Shown here one piece after another: positions 34,734-45,192 of a stretch of 64,000 nt of DNA. The notes under the pieces were generated by a model, which saw only the letters and a program-made list of their open reading frames with translations, was not told where the DNA came from and did no database searches. The position numbers were made by a program, and so were the translations under genes. Each line of letters begins with the position of its first letter. The stretch's first letter is position 1. This stretch comes from Pseudomonadota bacterium (GTDB lineage Bacteria > Pseudomonadota > Gammaproteobacteria > Burkholderiales > Burkholderiaceae_C), in the NCBI GenBank assembly GCA_021815805.1, contig JAKAZQ010000001.1:136998-200997 (forward strand), in the 5' to 3' direction.

Positions 34734-34763
34734 ATTGTAACGCGTCGCGTATCAGATATCAGC
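34734..34763 (-). promoter_or_regulatory. Candidate higBA promoter/operator
   Basis: On the minus strand a TACAAT -10 box (34734-34739) lies seven bases before the higB ATG; the -35 is weak. Immediately upstream, two adjacent 7-bp direct repeats (TATCAGA, TATCAGC on the plus strand; 34750-34763) could be the HigA binding site. Inference only. Confidence 0.35.
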
Positions 34764-34801
34764 TGTGCGGACTCGGCGTGACCACTCGGATTGACCCGAG
34801 C

Positions 34802-34969
34802 CTAGGAGCCTGGGCGGCAGAGGGCGAGCCTGCTGCAATTCGCCAGGGGCGGTCCATTCCGGCGCCGATTCGTCGCCCATAGTGGCCACTATGGGCTCCT
34901 CACTGCCCCCGAACTGTCCTCGCCCCTGACGAATTTCGCGACGGCTCCCTCTGCCGCCCAGGCTCCTAG
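34802..34969. repeat. 168-bp imperfect palindrome (MITE- or REP-like hairpin)
   Basis: The outer 23 bases of each arm are perfectly complementary (34802-34824 against 34947-34969, core TGGGCGGCAGAGGG), and the centre is a perfect 20-base palindrome CCCATAGTGGCCACTATGGG (34876-34895). Both arm pairs share the exact centre 34885.5, and a further match (AATTCG-CAGGGGCG) lies between. Transcribed RNA or single-stranded DNA would form one long hairpin. No open frame inside. It is non-coding and lies within the mini-island. Confidence 0.9.
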
Positions 34970-35050
34970 CGCGACGAATACGACAGACTCCAACGGACCG
35001 CAGCGGGCGAAGGCGAGCCTGAGTTCCCGGGAAATCCTGCCTGAATTCCG

Positions 35051-35096
35051 CTCATGATCCGTTGATTGCCGGTTCCAGCCCGGCAGGGCCCACCAG
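35051..35096 (+). repeat. Right attachment-type repeat (attR), partial tRNA-Ile2 copy
   Basis: 46 bases matching 34029-34074 with 3 substitutions (positions 6, 15 and 26 of the repeat), including the full T arm and CCA. The 5' half of a tRNA is missing, so it is not a tRNA gene. Confidence 0.75.
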
Positions 35097-35392
35097 GATC
35101 CGGCGCCCGCCGGGCGGCGCCGGGCGGCGCCGGGCGCTCCGCGGACATGCTGTCCGGGTGGTCCGCGAAACGTCGGGCAGGCGACGGGCAGGCGGGCAGC
35201 CACAGGCAGCGAGGATGCGCTGCCGCGCCAAGGCGACGAGTGTCGACGCGCGTCGACGCGCGCCGGGAAACCGGCGCAGCCGGAGGCCAACGATCGGAAC
35301 GCGCCGCTCGTGCGCACCCGCCGATTGACAAGATGCCGGATCTTCGCCGACATTGCGGGTGAGGCCGCGAGCCCGAGCTCGCGACGCACGCC
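35097..35392. other. Non-coding GC-rich spacer
   Basis: It holds 10-bp direct repeats of CGGGCGGCGC (35111-35140, the last unit degenerate) and short GTCGACGCGC repeats near 35240. I see no gene, and no clear promoter for the following cyclase. Confidence 0.4.
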
Positions 35393-37411
35393 ATGCCCCT
35401 GCGACGATTGACCCTGGCTCAGCATGCGCCTGTCGCGCGATTCGGAATCGGAACCCTGATCTTTCTCGGGGCGCTGGCGCTTCGCGTCGCCGTATTGCCC
35501 ATCGATGGGCACGCCGGATTCATCACCTTCTATCCGGCACTCGTGCTGGTGCTGTACCTGTGCGGAACCGGGCCCGGCCTGTGGGTGCTGCTGCTCAGTG
35601 CCGCCACGGCTTACTGCATGTTCTACCCGCCGTACGACTCCTGGAGACCGAGCTTCACCTCCGGCGTGAGCGTGCTGTCGTACGTGCTGTGCTCGCTGGT
35701 CATCACGCTGGTCATGCGCACCCTGCAGAACACCAACCGCCGGCTGCGCGACGCGGTCTGGCGCACCGAACTCGCGGAAGCCCGGCTCAAGGGCATCATC
35801 AGCGAGCAGACCGACGTGCTGCTGCGCTTCGATCCCGGCGGCGCCGTGACCTTCGCCAACGAAGTCGCGACGCGCATCCTCGGGGCCCGCGTGGAGTCGG
35901 GGCCATCCAGCCGATGGAAGGGCGCGGTGCATGCCGAGGACCTGCCGCAGGTACTGCGCGAGGTCAGCGCGCTCGGCAACGACCAGCCCCAGGTGCGCTT
36001 CGATTGCCGGCTGATCGACACCCAGGGTCGGGTGCACTGGTTCGATTTCATCGACCAGGCGCTGTTCGACAGCGACGGGCGACTGCTCGAGATCCAGAGC
36101 ATGGGCCGCGACATTTCGCAGCGCAAGCAGCTCGAGCAGCAGCTGCGACAGGCCGAGTCCGAACTGCGCGACCTGTACGACAACGCCCCCTGCGGCTACT
36201 ACTCCCTCGCTCCGGACGGAACCTTCCTGCGCGTGAACCGTCGCACCGAGGAGATGCTGGGCCTGCCTGGCGCCGAGCTGGTGGGGCGGCGCAGCATGGC
36301 GGATTTCGCCCCGGCGCGCGACCGCGAGACCTTCGAGGAGCACCTGCGCCGGGTGCGCGAAGGCGACGACCTGGTGCGCTACGAGATGCAAATCCGCGAT
36401 GCACGCGGCGAGCCGCGCCAGCTGTCCATCCTGGCCGTCGCGCTGCGCGACGACGGCGGGCGCTTCGTGCGCACGCGCTCCGTGATGCTCGACGTCACCG
36501 AACTTCACCACGCACGCAAGGCGCTCGAGCAGCTGGTGCGCGAACAGCAGGCCATGCTCGACAACGACGTGGTCGGTATCGTGAAACTGCGCGAGCGCCA
36601 CGCGACATGGGTCAACCGCGCCTTCGAGCGCATGTTCGGCTACGCCCCCGGAGAAATGCTCGGGCTGCCGGCGCGCGTGCTCTACCCGGACGACGAATCC
36701 CACGCCGCGCTGGGACGTGAAGCCTACGCACAGCTGGCCGAGCACGGTCGCTACCGCACTACGCGGCGGCTGGTGAAAAAGAACGGCGAGCCGATCTGGG
36801 TCGACATGAACGGGGCCACGCTGTCCGAACAAGGCGATTCGCTGTGGCTGATGCTCGACATCACCGCGCTGAAGAGCAGCGAGCAGCGCATGACCTCGCT
36901 GGCCTACCACGACGCCCTGACGGGCCTGCCCAACCGAGCGCTGCTGCTGCAGTTCCTCGAGCGCGAGCTGGCCACGCGGGAACGCCTGGACGGCGCTCTG
37001 GCGATCTGCTTCGTCGATCTCGACGGCTTCAAGCCGGTGAACGACGCCCACGGCCACGAGGCCGGCGACACCGTGCTGCGCGTGGTCGCCGAACGCCTGC
37101 TCGAGAGCGTGCGCGGCAACGACATCGTGGCGCGCCTCGGCGGCGACGAGTTCATCGTCGCGCTCACCCATCTGGCGGACAGCGAGCTGGCGCGGCATAC
37201 GCTGCGCCGCCTGCTCGAGCGACTGCGGCTGCCGATCCGCCTGCCGGGCGACGCCATGGTCCGGGTCTCGGCCAGCATCGGCGTTGCGCTGTGCCCGCGC
37301 GACGGACGAGACGCCTTCGAACTCCTGCGGCGCGCCGATCAGGCCATGTACCGCGCCAAGGCCGCGGGGCGCGACCAGGTGCGCTTCCACGACGAAGGCA
37401 TCGCACGCTGA
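35393..37411 (+). CDS. Membrane PAS-PAS-PAS-GGDEF diguanylate cyclase
   Basis: Makes cyclic di-GMP in response to an unknown signal. The protein (672 aa) has an N-terminal multi-helix membrane region resembling the KdpD/DUF4118 sensor (about 15-110, FITFYPALVLVLYLCG), three PAS domains (about 130-245, 255-375 and 380-500) and a C-terminal GGDEF domain. The active-site motif RLGGDEF is intact (about residue 583), and an R-x-x-D inhibitory site (RGND) lies five residues before it, so product inhibition is expected. No ribosome-binding site is obvious before the ATG. Confidence 0.92.
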   Translation: MPLRRLTLAQHAPVARFGIGTLIFLGALALRVAVLPIDGHAGFITFYPALVLVLYLCGTGPGLWVLLLSAATAYCMFYPPYDSWRPSFTSGVSVLSYVLCSLVITLVMRTLQNTNRRLRDAVWRTELAEARLKGIISEQTDVLLRFDPGGAVTFANEVATRILGARVESGPSSRWKGAVHAEDLPQVLREVSALGNDQPQVRFDCRLIDTQGRVHWFDFIDQALFDSDGRLLEIQSMGRDISQRKQLEQQLRQAESELRDLYDNAPCGYYSLAPDGTFLRVNRRTEEMLGLPGAELVGRRSMADFAPARDRETFEEHLRRVREGDDLVRYEMQIRDARGEPRQLSILAVALRDDGGRFVRTRSVMLDVTELHHARKALEQLVREQQAMLDNDVVGIVKLRERHATWVNRAFERMFGYAPGEMLGLPARVLYPDDESHAALGREAYAQLAEHGRYRTTRRLVKKNGEPIWVDMNGATLSEQGDSLWLMLDITALKSSEQRMTSLAYHDALTGLPNRALLLQFLERELATRERLDGALAICFVDLDGFKPVNDAHGHEAGDTVLRVVAERLLESVRGNDIVARLGGDEFIVALTHLADSELARHTLRRLLERLRLPIRLPGDAMVRVSASIGVALCPRDGRDAFELLRRADQAMYRAKAAGRDQVRFHDEGIAR

Positions 37412-37442
37412 GCGACCTGCTGCACGGGCCGCCGGCGCGGCG

Positions 37443-38069
37443 TCAGGACTGCCCGATCAGCTGGCGCAGGTCATGCGCGATCGCCTCCGTACGGGTCAGG
37501 TCCGAGCCGATCAGCGTGCCCTTGCCATGCTTGTCGAACACGTAGATCGCCGCGCTGTGGTTGACCACGTAGTTGCCATAGCGATCCTTCTCGCCGTAGC
37601 TGAAGGCCACGTGGTACCTCTTGGTGGCCGCGATCACGTCGGACATGCTGCCGCGCAGACCCACCGCCTGCGGGCTGAACGCCTTCGTGTAGGCCTTCAG
37701 GATGGGCAGGGTGTCACGCGCCGGATCGACGGAGATGAACAGGATGCGCACGTCCCCGGCGAGCGGGCCGAGATCGGCTACCGCGCTGGCCAGGTGGGAC
37801 ATGGTCAACGGACACACGTCGGGGCAGTGCGTGTAGCCGAAGTACGCCACCACCACCTTGCCGCGGAAGTCGCTCGCATGCACCGGCTTGCCGGTATCGG
37901 CCGAGACCATGCCGAACAGATCCAGATTGGCGAGCACGTCGCTGACATTGCTCATGTCCCAGTGCAGGGCCTTGCGCCCGCACGCGCCGACGGACAACGA
38001 CAGCAACAGGCCGAGCGCAACGGCCGCGAGGGTTCGCCGGAGGCCGGCGGGGCTACGCAAACTGGACAT
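37443..38069 (-). CDS. SCO1/SenC-type copper chaperone
   Basis: Thioredoxin-fold, membrane-anchored periplasmic protein that delivers copper to the CuA site of cytochrome oxidase. The 208-aa protein has a lipoprotein-like signal (LLLSLSVGAC), the copper-binding C-x3-C (HCPDVCPLT) and the distal His (VVNHSAAIYVFD). ATG 38067-38069 has AAGGA upstream. It lies alone, 20 kb from the oxidase cluster at the right edge; a second SCO-like gene sits inside that cluster. Confidence 0.92.
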   Translation of the reverse strand: MSSLRSPAGLRRTLAAVALGLLLSLSVGACGRKALHWDMSNVSDVLANLDLFGMVSADTGKPVHASDFRGKVVVAYFGYTHCPDVCPLTMSHLASAVADLGPLAGDVRILFISVDPARDTLPILKAYTKAFSPQAVGLRGSMSDVIAATKRYHVAFSYGEKDRYGNYVVNHSAAIYVFDKHGKGTLIGSDLTRTEAIAHDLRQLIGQS

Positions 38070-38149
38070 GATCGGAAATCCTTCGGTTACGGTACTGCGT
38101 GCAAGGCGGTCGTGCGCGCAAGGCTCATCGGGCAGGCGCCGCAGCCGCC

Positions 38150-38779
38150 TCAGCGGGCCGCGATCAGGCGAAGACCGAGCGCCACGAACACGCCCCCGGC
38201 GATGCGGTCGAGCCACAGCGCGAGGCGTGCATCGCGCCTGAGGCGCGCGCCGATGCTGCCGGAGAACGCCCCGATGAGCGCGAACAGCACAGCCGCCTGC
38301 AGCGTGAACACGGCCCCGAGCACGGCCATCTGCAACGCCACATGGCCACGCGAGGCATCGACGAACTGCGGCAGGAACGACAGGAAGAACAACACCACCT
38401 TCGGGTTCACGGCGTTGGCCAGCACGCCGCGCACGAACAGCCGGGACAGCGCCTCGTTGCCGGCCGGCGCGGCCAGGCGCATGTGCAGCGCGCCCCGGCT
38501 GTGCAGCGCGCGCCAGCCCAGCCACAGCAGGTACAGGCCGCCGCACACGCGCAACAGCCCGAAGGCCCACGGCGTCGCGGCGATCAGCGCGCTGACCCCG
38601 AGCACGGCCAGGGTCGTGTGGCTCAGGCAACCGCTGGCGCAGCCCAGGCCGAAGGCCATGCCCTGGCGCGGCCCGCGCGATGCGCCCATGCTCAGCACCA
38701 TCAGGTTGTCCGGGCCGGGCGCCACGGTGATGAGCAGCGCCGCCAGCAGGAAGCCCAGGAATTGCGCGGAGGTCGGCAT
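38150..38779 (-). CDS. LysE/RhtB-family amino-acid exporter
   Basis: Inner-membrane protein of 209 aa with about six hydrophobic segments. It starts with the family pattern: a first helix followed by APGPDNLMVLSMGASRGPRQG, then GCASGCLSHTTLAVLGVSAL, and NPKVVLFFLSFLPQF in the middle. Members export amino acids or derivatives; the substrate cannot be told. The usual family length is 200-210. Confidence 0.92.
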   Translation of the reverse strand: MPTSAQFLGFLLAALLITVAPGPDNLMVLSMGASRGPRQGMAFGLGCASGCLSHTTLAVLGVSALIAATPWAFGLLRVCGGLYLLWLGWRALHSRGALHMRLAAPAGNEALSRLFVRGVLANAVNPKVVLFFLSFLPQFVDASRGHVALQMAVLGAVFTLQAAVLFALIGAFSGSIGARLRRDARLALWLDRIAGGVFVALGLRLIAAR

Positions 38780-38925
38780 GGCGCGATGGTACCGGTGTCA
38801 CGCCGCCCGCTGCCGGGCGCCCTGCACCCACAGCCGGCCGGGTCGCAAATCCTCGCGCCGACAAGGGCGCCGAGCCCACGCGAGAATGACCGCCAAGCGG
38901 CATGGTGCCGGACAAGGAGCTTGCG

Positions 38926-39633
38926 ATGAAACCGATTCGCGGGGCACTGCGCATCGCCTCGATCTGCGCGCTCGCGCCCTGGGCACTGTGCCACGGGCCG
39001 GCCCTTGCGCTGGCCGACATGTACACCTGCGGCAGCTTCAACCACCCATGGCCGGTCCAGGTGTTCTACATGCAATTCATCAACGACAGCCAGACCCCGT
39101 TGACCGTCGACTTCAACGACGCTTTCCAGTGCCGCTGGGATCCCCAGGACATGGCCGGGGGCAAGTACGTGCTGCCACCGGGCTCGCGTTCGGGCTGGTT
39201 CCGCAGCGTGTCCTACGACGGTTTCAGCTACCAGAGCATGAAGCTCTACACCCGCCAAGCACAGGACGACGATACCCGGCTGATCATCGGCCGCAACCGG
39301 TTCACCGGCATCTCGCTGTGCACCGCGGCCAACGATCGCACCGAGCTGGGCACGTCCTTCGGCATGGACTACGACGTGACCGAGCTCGAAACGCCGGGGC
39401 ATGGCTCGTGCATCGTCAATCCGGTGCAGGTGGATGGCCAGGGGCGCAACTTCGCGCGCAGCATGTCTGCGGCCTACAGCACCCCGGGGGATCGCCCGCT
39501 GTATGTGTCGATCCGCTATCAGCGCATCCGCGACGACCACCCGCCCTACGCGGTGTACCACGAGGAACACTGGGTCCCCGACCAGCCTTTCGCGGGCAAC
39601 GGGCAGTTGTGGTCCTACCCGGCGGGCTGGTGA
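38926..39633 (+). CDS. Secreted protein of unknown function
   Basis: I do not recognise it. The 235-aa protein has a signal peptide (MKPIRGALRIASICALAPWA, cut near ALALA) and AGGAG before ATG 38926. The mature part is rich in aromatic residues and beta-strand patterns, with four cysteines (YTCGS, FQCRW, SLCTA, GSCIV) that could form two disulfides, and phrases such as PPGSRSGWFRSVSYDG. It could be a periplasmic or surface beta-sandwich protein. Monocistronic by position, between divergent lysE and convergent EAL genes. Confidence 0.7.
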   Translation: MKPIRGALRIASICALAPWALCHGPALALADMYTCGSFNHPWPVQVFYMQFINDSQTPLTVDFNDAFQCRWDPQDMAGGKYVLPPGSRSGWFRSVSYDGFSYQSMKLYTRQAQDDDTRLIIGRNRFTGISLCTAANDRTELGTSFGMDYDVTELETPGHGSCIVNPVQVDGQGRNFARSMSAAYSTPGDRPLYVSIRYQRIRDDHPPYAVYHEEHWVPDQPFAGNGQLWSYPAGW

Positions 39634-39672
39634 GCCGCACCGCGCCTGCGCAGGCGCGCTCGCGTTGCAACG

Positions 39673-40547
39673 CTACGCCGGCACCGCGGCGAGATGCCGA
39701 GCGACGTGCTCGGCCGACGCCGGCTTGCCGAACCAGTAGCCCTGCGCGAAGTCGCAACCCATCTCGGAGGTGATCCAGGCCTCGGCGGGGCTCTCGACCC
39801 CCTCCGCCACCACCTGCATGGACAGGTCGTGCGCAAGCCTGATCACCGAATCCGCGATGGTGCGGTGACGGCTGCTGTCGGGCAGGCGGCGTGTCAGCGA
39901 GCGGTCGAGCTTGAGGCAATCCGCCGGGATCTGGGCCAGCAGCGCCAGGTTGGCATAGCCGGTGCCGAAATCGTCGAGGGCGAAGCGAAAGCCGGCGCGT
40001 CCGAGTTCGGCCACATGCTGCAGCATCAATTCCGGCTGCTGGCTCATCACATGCTCGGTGATCTCCAGGGTCAGCGCGTCGGGAGGCAGCCCGATCTGCT
40101 CCAGGTAGCTCTGCCACAACCGGGTCACCGGGCGCGACGCCAGTTGCAGCGCCGACACGTTGACGGCCACCCGCACCGCTTGCCCGCACTCGGCGCGCAG
40201 GCGCCTGCAGGCGTCGGCGGCGCCGCGGAACACCCAGTCGCCGATGTCCAGGATCATGCCGTTGCGCTCGGCCAGCGGGATGAACCGGTCGGGCGCTACC
40301 GCTCCGAACACCGGATGATCCCAGCGCAGCAAGGCTTCGAAGGCCGGCGCCACGGCCGCGCGCATGCCGCGGATCGGCTGGTACACGAGGCGGAACTGGG
40401 AGCGCGCCAGGGCGCAGCCCAGTTCCTGTTCCAGATCCCGCGGCTGCGGCGCCTGCGCCAGCGCGGGCGCGCTGCGCGCGCGAACCACGCCGATGGCGCA
40501 GTCCGCGGCGCGCCGGCCCGGATGGCGAGGGCGCCGCACGCGGTGCA

Positions 40548-40548
<1 letters not shown>
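39673..40548 (-). CDS. EAL-domain cyclic di-GMP phosphodiesterase
   Basis: Stand-alone EAL protein (291 aa) that should hydrolyse cyclic di-GMP. Key residues are all there: E-A-L-L-R (FEALLRWDHP), Asn in VNVSALQL, Glu in LEITEHV, DDFGTGY, Lys in LKLDRSL, Glu in VVAEGVES and Gln in AQGYWFGKP. No sensory domain; the first 45 residues are basic and disordered-looking. Its ATG (40546-40548) shares one base with the stop codon of the upstream lipoprotein gene, which suggests translational coupling. Confidence 0.93.
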
Positions 40549-42404
<1,856 letters not shown>

Positions 42405-42480
42405 CGTGAACTCCCTGGTTCGGTGAAGGTGGCGGAGGCGCCACGAAACGGCGCGGAACGCCGGGTGTTGCATGGCGGCC

Positions 42481-42508
42481 ATGATAAATGGGAAATCTTC
42501 CCAGTCAA
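42481..42508 (-). promoter_or_regulatory. Promoter of the lipoprotein-EAL operon with an operator-like inverted repeat
   Basis: On the minus strand TTGACT (42503-42508) and TATCAT (42481-42486) are 16 bases apart. The spacer contains the inverted repeat GGGAA-ATC-TTCCC (42490-42502), placed where a repressor would block polymerase. It lies 77 bases before the lipoprotein ATG, in the region divergent to the DUF6502 gene. Confidence 0.5.
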
Positions 42509-42565
42509 CATCTTTGCTGCTAGAGTTGTGTCAACGTTGCACACCGAGCTTCAGCACACACCATC

Positions 42566-43492
42566 ATGGGGCGCCCCACCACGCCGTTGTCCGCCAACCC
42601 GGTCCCGAGCATGTCGCCGGGATCGGCGCAGCAGGTGCTCGACGCCTGGGCACGCGTGCAGGCGCCGCTGTGCCGCCTGCTGCTGCGCGCCGGGCTCGAC
42701 TATCCGCGCGCCGCGGCCGAGCTGAAGCAGGTGTTCCTGGAGCAGGCGCATGCCCAGTTGCAGGACAGCAACGCCGCCGACACCGACTCGGCGCTGAGCC
42801 TGCTGTCCGGCGTGCACCGCAAGGACATCCGGCAGTGGCGCGGCGGCGCGCAGCAACAGCCGAGTCATCCCGCTATCGGGCCCGGCGCGCAGTTGCTCGC
42901 GCGCTGGGCCGCGTTGCCCGGCTATCGCGATCGCCAGCACCGGCCCAAGGCGATCCGGCGTGTCGGTCCGGCGCCGTCGTTCGAGCATCTGGCACGCCAG
43001 GTCACGCAGGACGTGCACGCTTTCACATTGCTGCAGGAACTCACGCGCATGGGCCTGGTGCGCACGGCGCTGCGCAGGGGCGTGGAGTACGTCGAGCCGC
43101 AACTCGACGCCTTCGTGCCGTCCGCCGACCTCGCCGGACTCCTCGAGCTGCTGGGCATGAACCTCGCCGACCACGCCGCGGCCGCGGTATGCAACGTGCA
43201 TGGCGAGACCCCGCGCCTGGAACAAAGCGTGTTCGCCGACGGCCTCAGCGATGCGTCGATGCAGCGCCTGGCCGAGCTCGCGCGCGAGCTGTGGGCGCGC
43301 AGCCGCGAAGCCATGATCGCCGAGGCGCTACGCTGCGTCGAGGCCGACCGCGAAGCACGCGATGCGCGCGGCCGCATGCGCTTCGGTGCGTACTATTGGA
43401 ATTCGGTCGCCGGCGCCGCAGCAGCGGCGCCCGCCACGCGGCAGCGTCGCGCCGCCACCCGACAAACTTCATCCTCCAAGGAACGCTCGTGA
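42566..43492 (+). CDS. DUF6502-family protein (putative transcriptional regulator)
   Basis: A 308-aa soluble, mostly helical protein. The opening helices (VLDAWARVQAPLCRLLLRAG followed by AAAELKQVFLEQA) match what I know as DUF6502, a family of small DNA-binding-like proteins often found next to DUF5666 genes, as here. The centre resembles a winged-helix pattern (HPAIGPGAQLLARWAAL, RVGPAPSFEHLARQV). Function not established. Its stop overlaps the GTG of the next gene by 4 bases. The family name is from memory and moderately certain. Confidence 0.7.
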   Translation: MGRPTTPLSANPVPSMSPGSAQQVLDAWARVQAPLCRLLLRAGLDYPRAAAELKQVFLEQAHAQLQDSNAADTDSALSLLSGVHRKDIRQWRGGAQQQPSHPAIGPGAQLLARWAALPGYRDRQHRPKAIRRVGPAPSFEHLARQVTQDVHAFTLLQELTRMGLVRTALRRGVEYVEPQLDAFVPSADLAGLLELLGMNLADHAAAAVCNVHGETPRLEQSVFADGLSDASMQRLAELARELWARSREAMIAEALRCVEADREARDARGRMRFGAYYWNSVAGAAAAAPATRQRRAATRQTSSSKERS

Positions 43493-45183
43493 GGAACTCC
43501 CTGCTCGACCCGCTGCGCCGGGCCTTCTGCATCGCGGCCGCGGCAGGCTCGCTGCTCGGTCTTTGCTCCTGCGGCGGCGGCGCAGCCGTCGTGGCGCTGG
43601 TCGGCGGCGGCGTCGGCACCGGCGGCACCGGCATCGTGCTCGGCACCGTGGTCGGCCTGGGCAGCGTGGTCGTCGACGGCCAGAGCTTCAGCAGCGCCAC
43701 TCCCACCTACTACAGTTCGTCGGGCGGCAGCAACGGCGAGACGGAGACGAACTCCCAGGCGGTGGAAGTCGGGGCGCGCGTCGCCCTGCAACTGCAGAAG
43801 TCCGGCAACGGCCTGCAACCCACGACCCTGCTGATCCAGCCCGACCTGGAGGGGCCGCCGGTCTACGACCCGAACACCGGAACCCTCAGCGTGGAGGGCG
43901 TGCGCGTGAGCGTCAACGCCGACCCGGCGCGCGGACCGGTGACCTTCTACTCCGGCCTCACCGGACTCGATTCCGGCAGTGCGCCGGCGGCGTCGGCAAG
44001 CCAGGTCGTGGTGCACGGCGCGTTCGGCCTGGATGCCTCCGGACAACCCTACATCCTGGCCTCGCTCATCGAGCAGGTGCCCGCCAGCAAGGTGCGCAGG
44101 CTCACCGGAGTGGTCAGTGCGCTGGGCACGCAGTCCGTCAGCGTGGCCGGCCAGACCATCCCGCTGGGCCCGCAGACCAGCGTGCTGGGCGGGCAGGGAG
44201 CGAGCCTCGGCGTCGGCGAACTGGTGCATGCCTGGACCGACGGCAGCAACTGGGTGCTCAGCGTGCGGGCTCTCGGATCGTTCCAGGGCAGCGTGCAGAT
44301 GGGCGGCATCGCCTACGCCATCGGCGGCAGCGGGTTCACGCTGTCGGGCATCCCCGTCGACACCAGCGGTCTGAGCAGCGTGCCCGCGCTGCAAAGCGGC
44401 GACTACGTGGTGGTCAGCGGCCACGCCAACGGCCAGGGCACGCTGGTGGCGCAGTCCATCCAGGCCGCGCCGGCCACGCTCACCATCCGGGGCACCATCA
44501 CCGGATACGTCAGCGCGTCCAGCTTCCAGGTACGCGGAGTGCCGATCGACGCCTCGCAGGCCGGTTTCCCCGCGGGCTCGAGCGCCGGCCAGCTCGGCAA
44601 CGGTGCCTACGTGGTGATCCAGGGCGCGGTGTCGCCGGGCAACCCCAACGTGATCTCGGCCAGCCAGGTACAGGTGCTGTCGACGCTGCCGACCGGTGAG
44701 ACCGTGGACCTGCAAGGCACGATCGGCGCGGTCAGCGACAGCAGCCACTTCACGCTGCAATGGCAGGCGGAGCAGGAAGGCAACCCGGTCAGCCAGAACA
44801 CCACGGCGGTCAGCGTGGCCGCGAATTGCGCCTACATCTACGTCAACGGCACGCCGACTCCGCTGGCGGCGGGCATGGCGGTGGAGGTCGAGGGCACCTA
44901 CCAGGACGGTGCGTTGAGCGCCTACACCATCAAAATTCTTCCGTCCGCCGGGTCCGGCGGCGGCGGCAGTGGCGGCGGCAGCGCCACGCAGGAGGTCTCG
45001 GGCCGTGTGTACGGCTGGAACAGCGCCACCTCGACCTTCACCCTCAACGGCATCTCGCTGACGATCCCGGCAGGGGTCTCGATCCCCTCGGGTTTCGACA
45101 ACGGCGCGTCGGTCGAAGTGACCTTCACGCCCGCCGCCGCCGGCGGCAGCGGGACGGTCAAGGACCTTTCGATCGACAACTGA
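43489..45183 (+). CDS. DUF5666-repeat lipoprotein
   Basis: A 564-aa exported protein with a lipoprotein-like signal (LLGLCSC followed by Gly-rich sequence), then about six repeated OB-like beta units of roughly 65-75 aa, each with the pattern G-x-V-x-x-hydrophobic ... G-x-x-V-x-V-x-G (for example LTGVVSALGTQSVSVAGQTI, IRGTITGYVSASSFQVRG, LQGTIGAVSDSSHFTLQW). A Gly/Ser linker precedes the last unit. The start is the GTG at 43489, with AAGGAA upstream, overlapping the DUF6502 stop (GTGA). Role unknown; probably periplasmic or outer membrane. Confidence 0.8.
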   Translation: MRNSLLDPLRRAFCIAAAAGSLLGLCSCGGGAAVVALVGGGVGTGGTGIVLGTVVGLGSVVVDGQSFSSATPTYYSSSGGSNGETETNSQAVEVGARVALQLQKSGNGLQPTTLLIQPDLEGPPVYDPNTGTLSVEGVRVSVNADPARGPVTFYSGLTGLDSGSAPAASASQVVVHGAFGLDASGQPYILASLIEQVPASKVRRLTGVVSALGTQSVSVAGQTIPLGPQTSVLGGQGASLGVGELVHAWTDGSNWVLSVRALGSFQGSVQMGGIAYAIGGSGFTLSGIPVDTSGLSSVPALQSGDYVVVSGHANGQGTLVAQSIQAAPATLTIRGTITGYVSASSFQVRGVPIDASQAGFPAGSSAGQLGNGAYVVIQGAVSPGNPNVISASQVQVLSTLPTGETVDLQGTIGAVSDSSHFTLQWQAEQEGNPVSQNTTAVSVAANCAYIYVNGTPTPLAAGMAVEVEGTYQDGALSAYTIKILPSAGSGGGGSGGGSATQEVSGRVYGWNSATSTFTLNGISLTIPAGVSIPSGFDNGASVEVTFTPAAAGGSGTVKDLSIDN

Positions 45184-45192
45184 CTGCATGCG

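Noticed and set aside
34074-35050. An integrase or transposase gene in the mini-island
   Set aside because: No frame other than higA and higB has any recognisable protein signature.
35051-35096. A second tRNA-Ile gene
   Set aside because: Only the 3' half is present; the acceptor 5' strand and D arm are missing.
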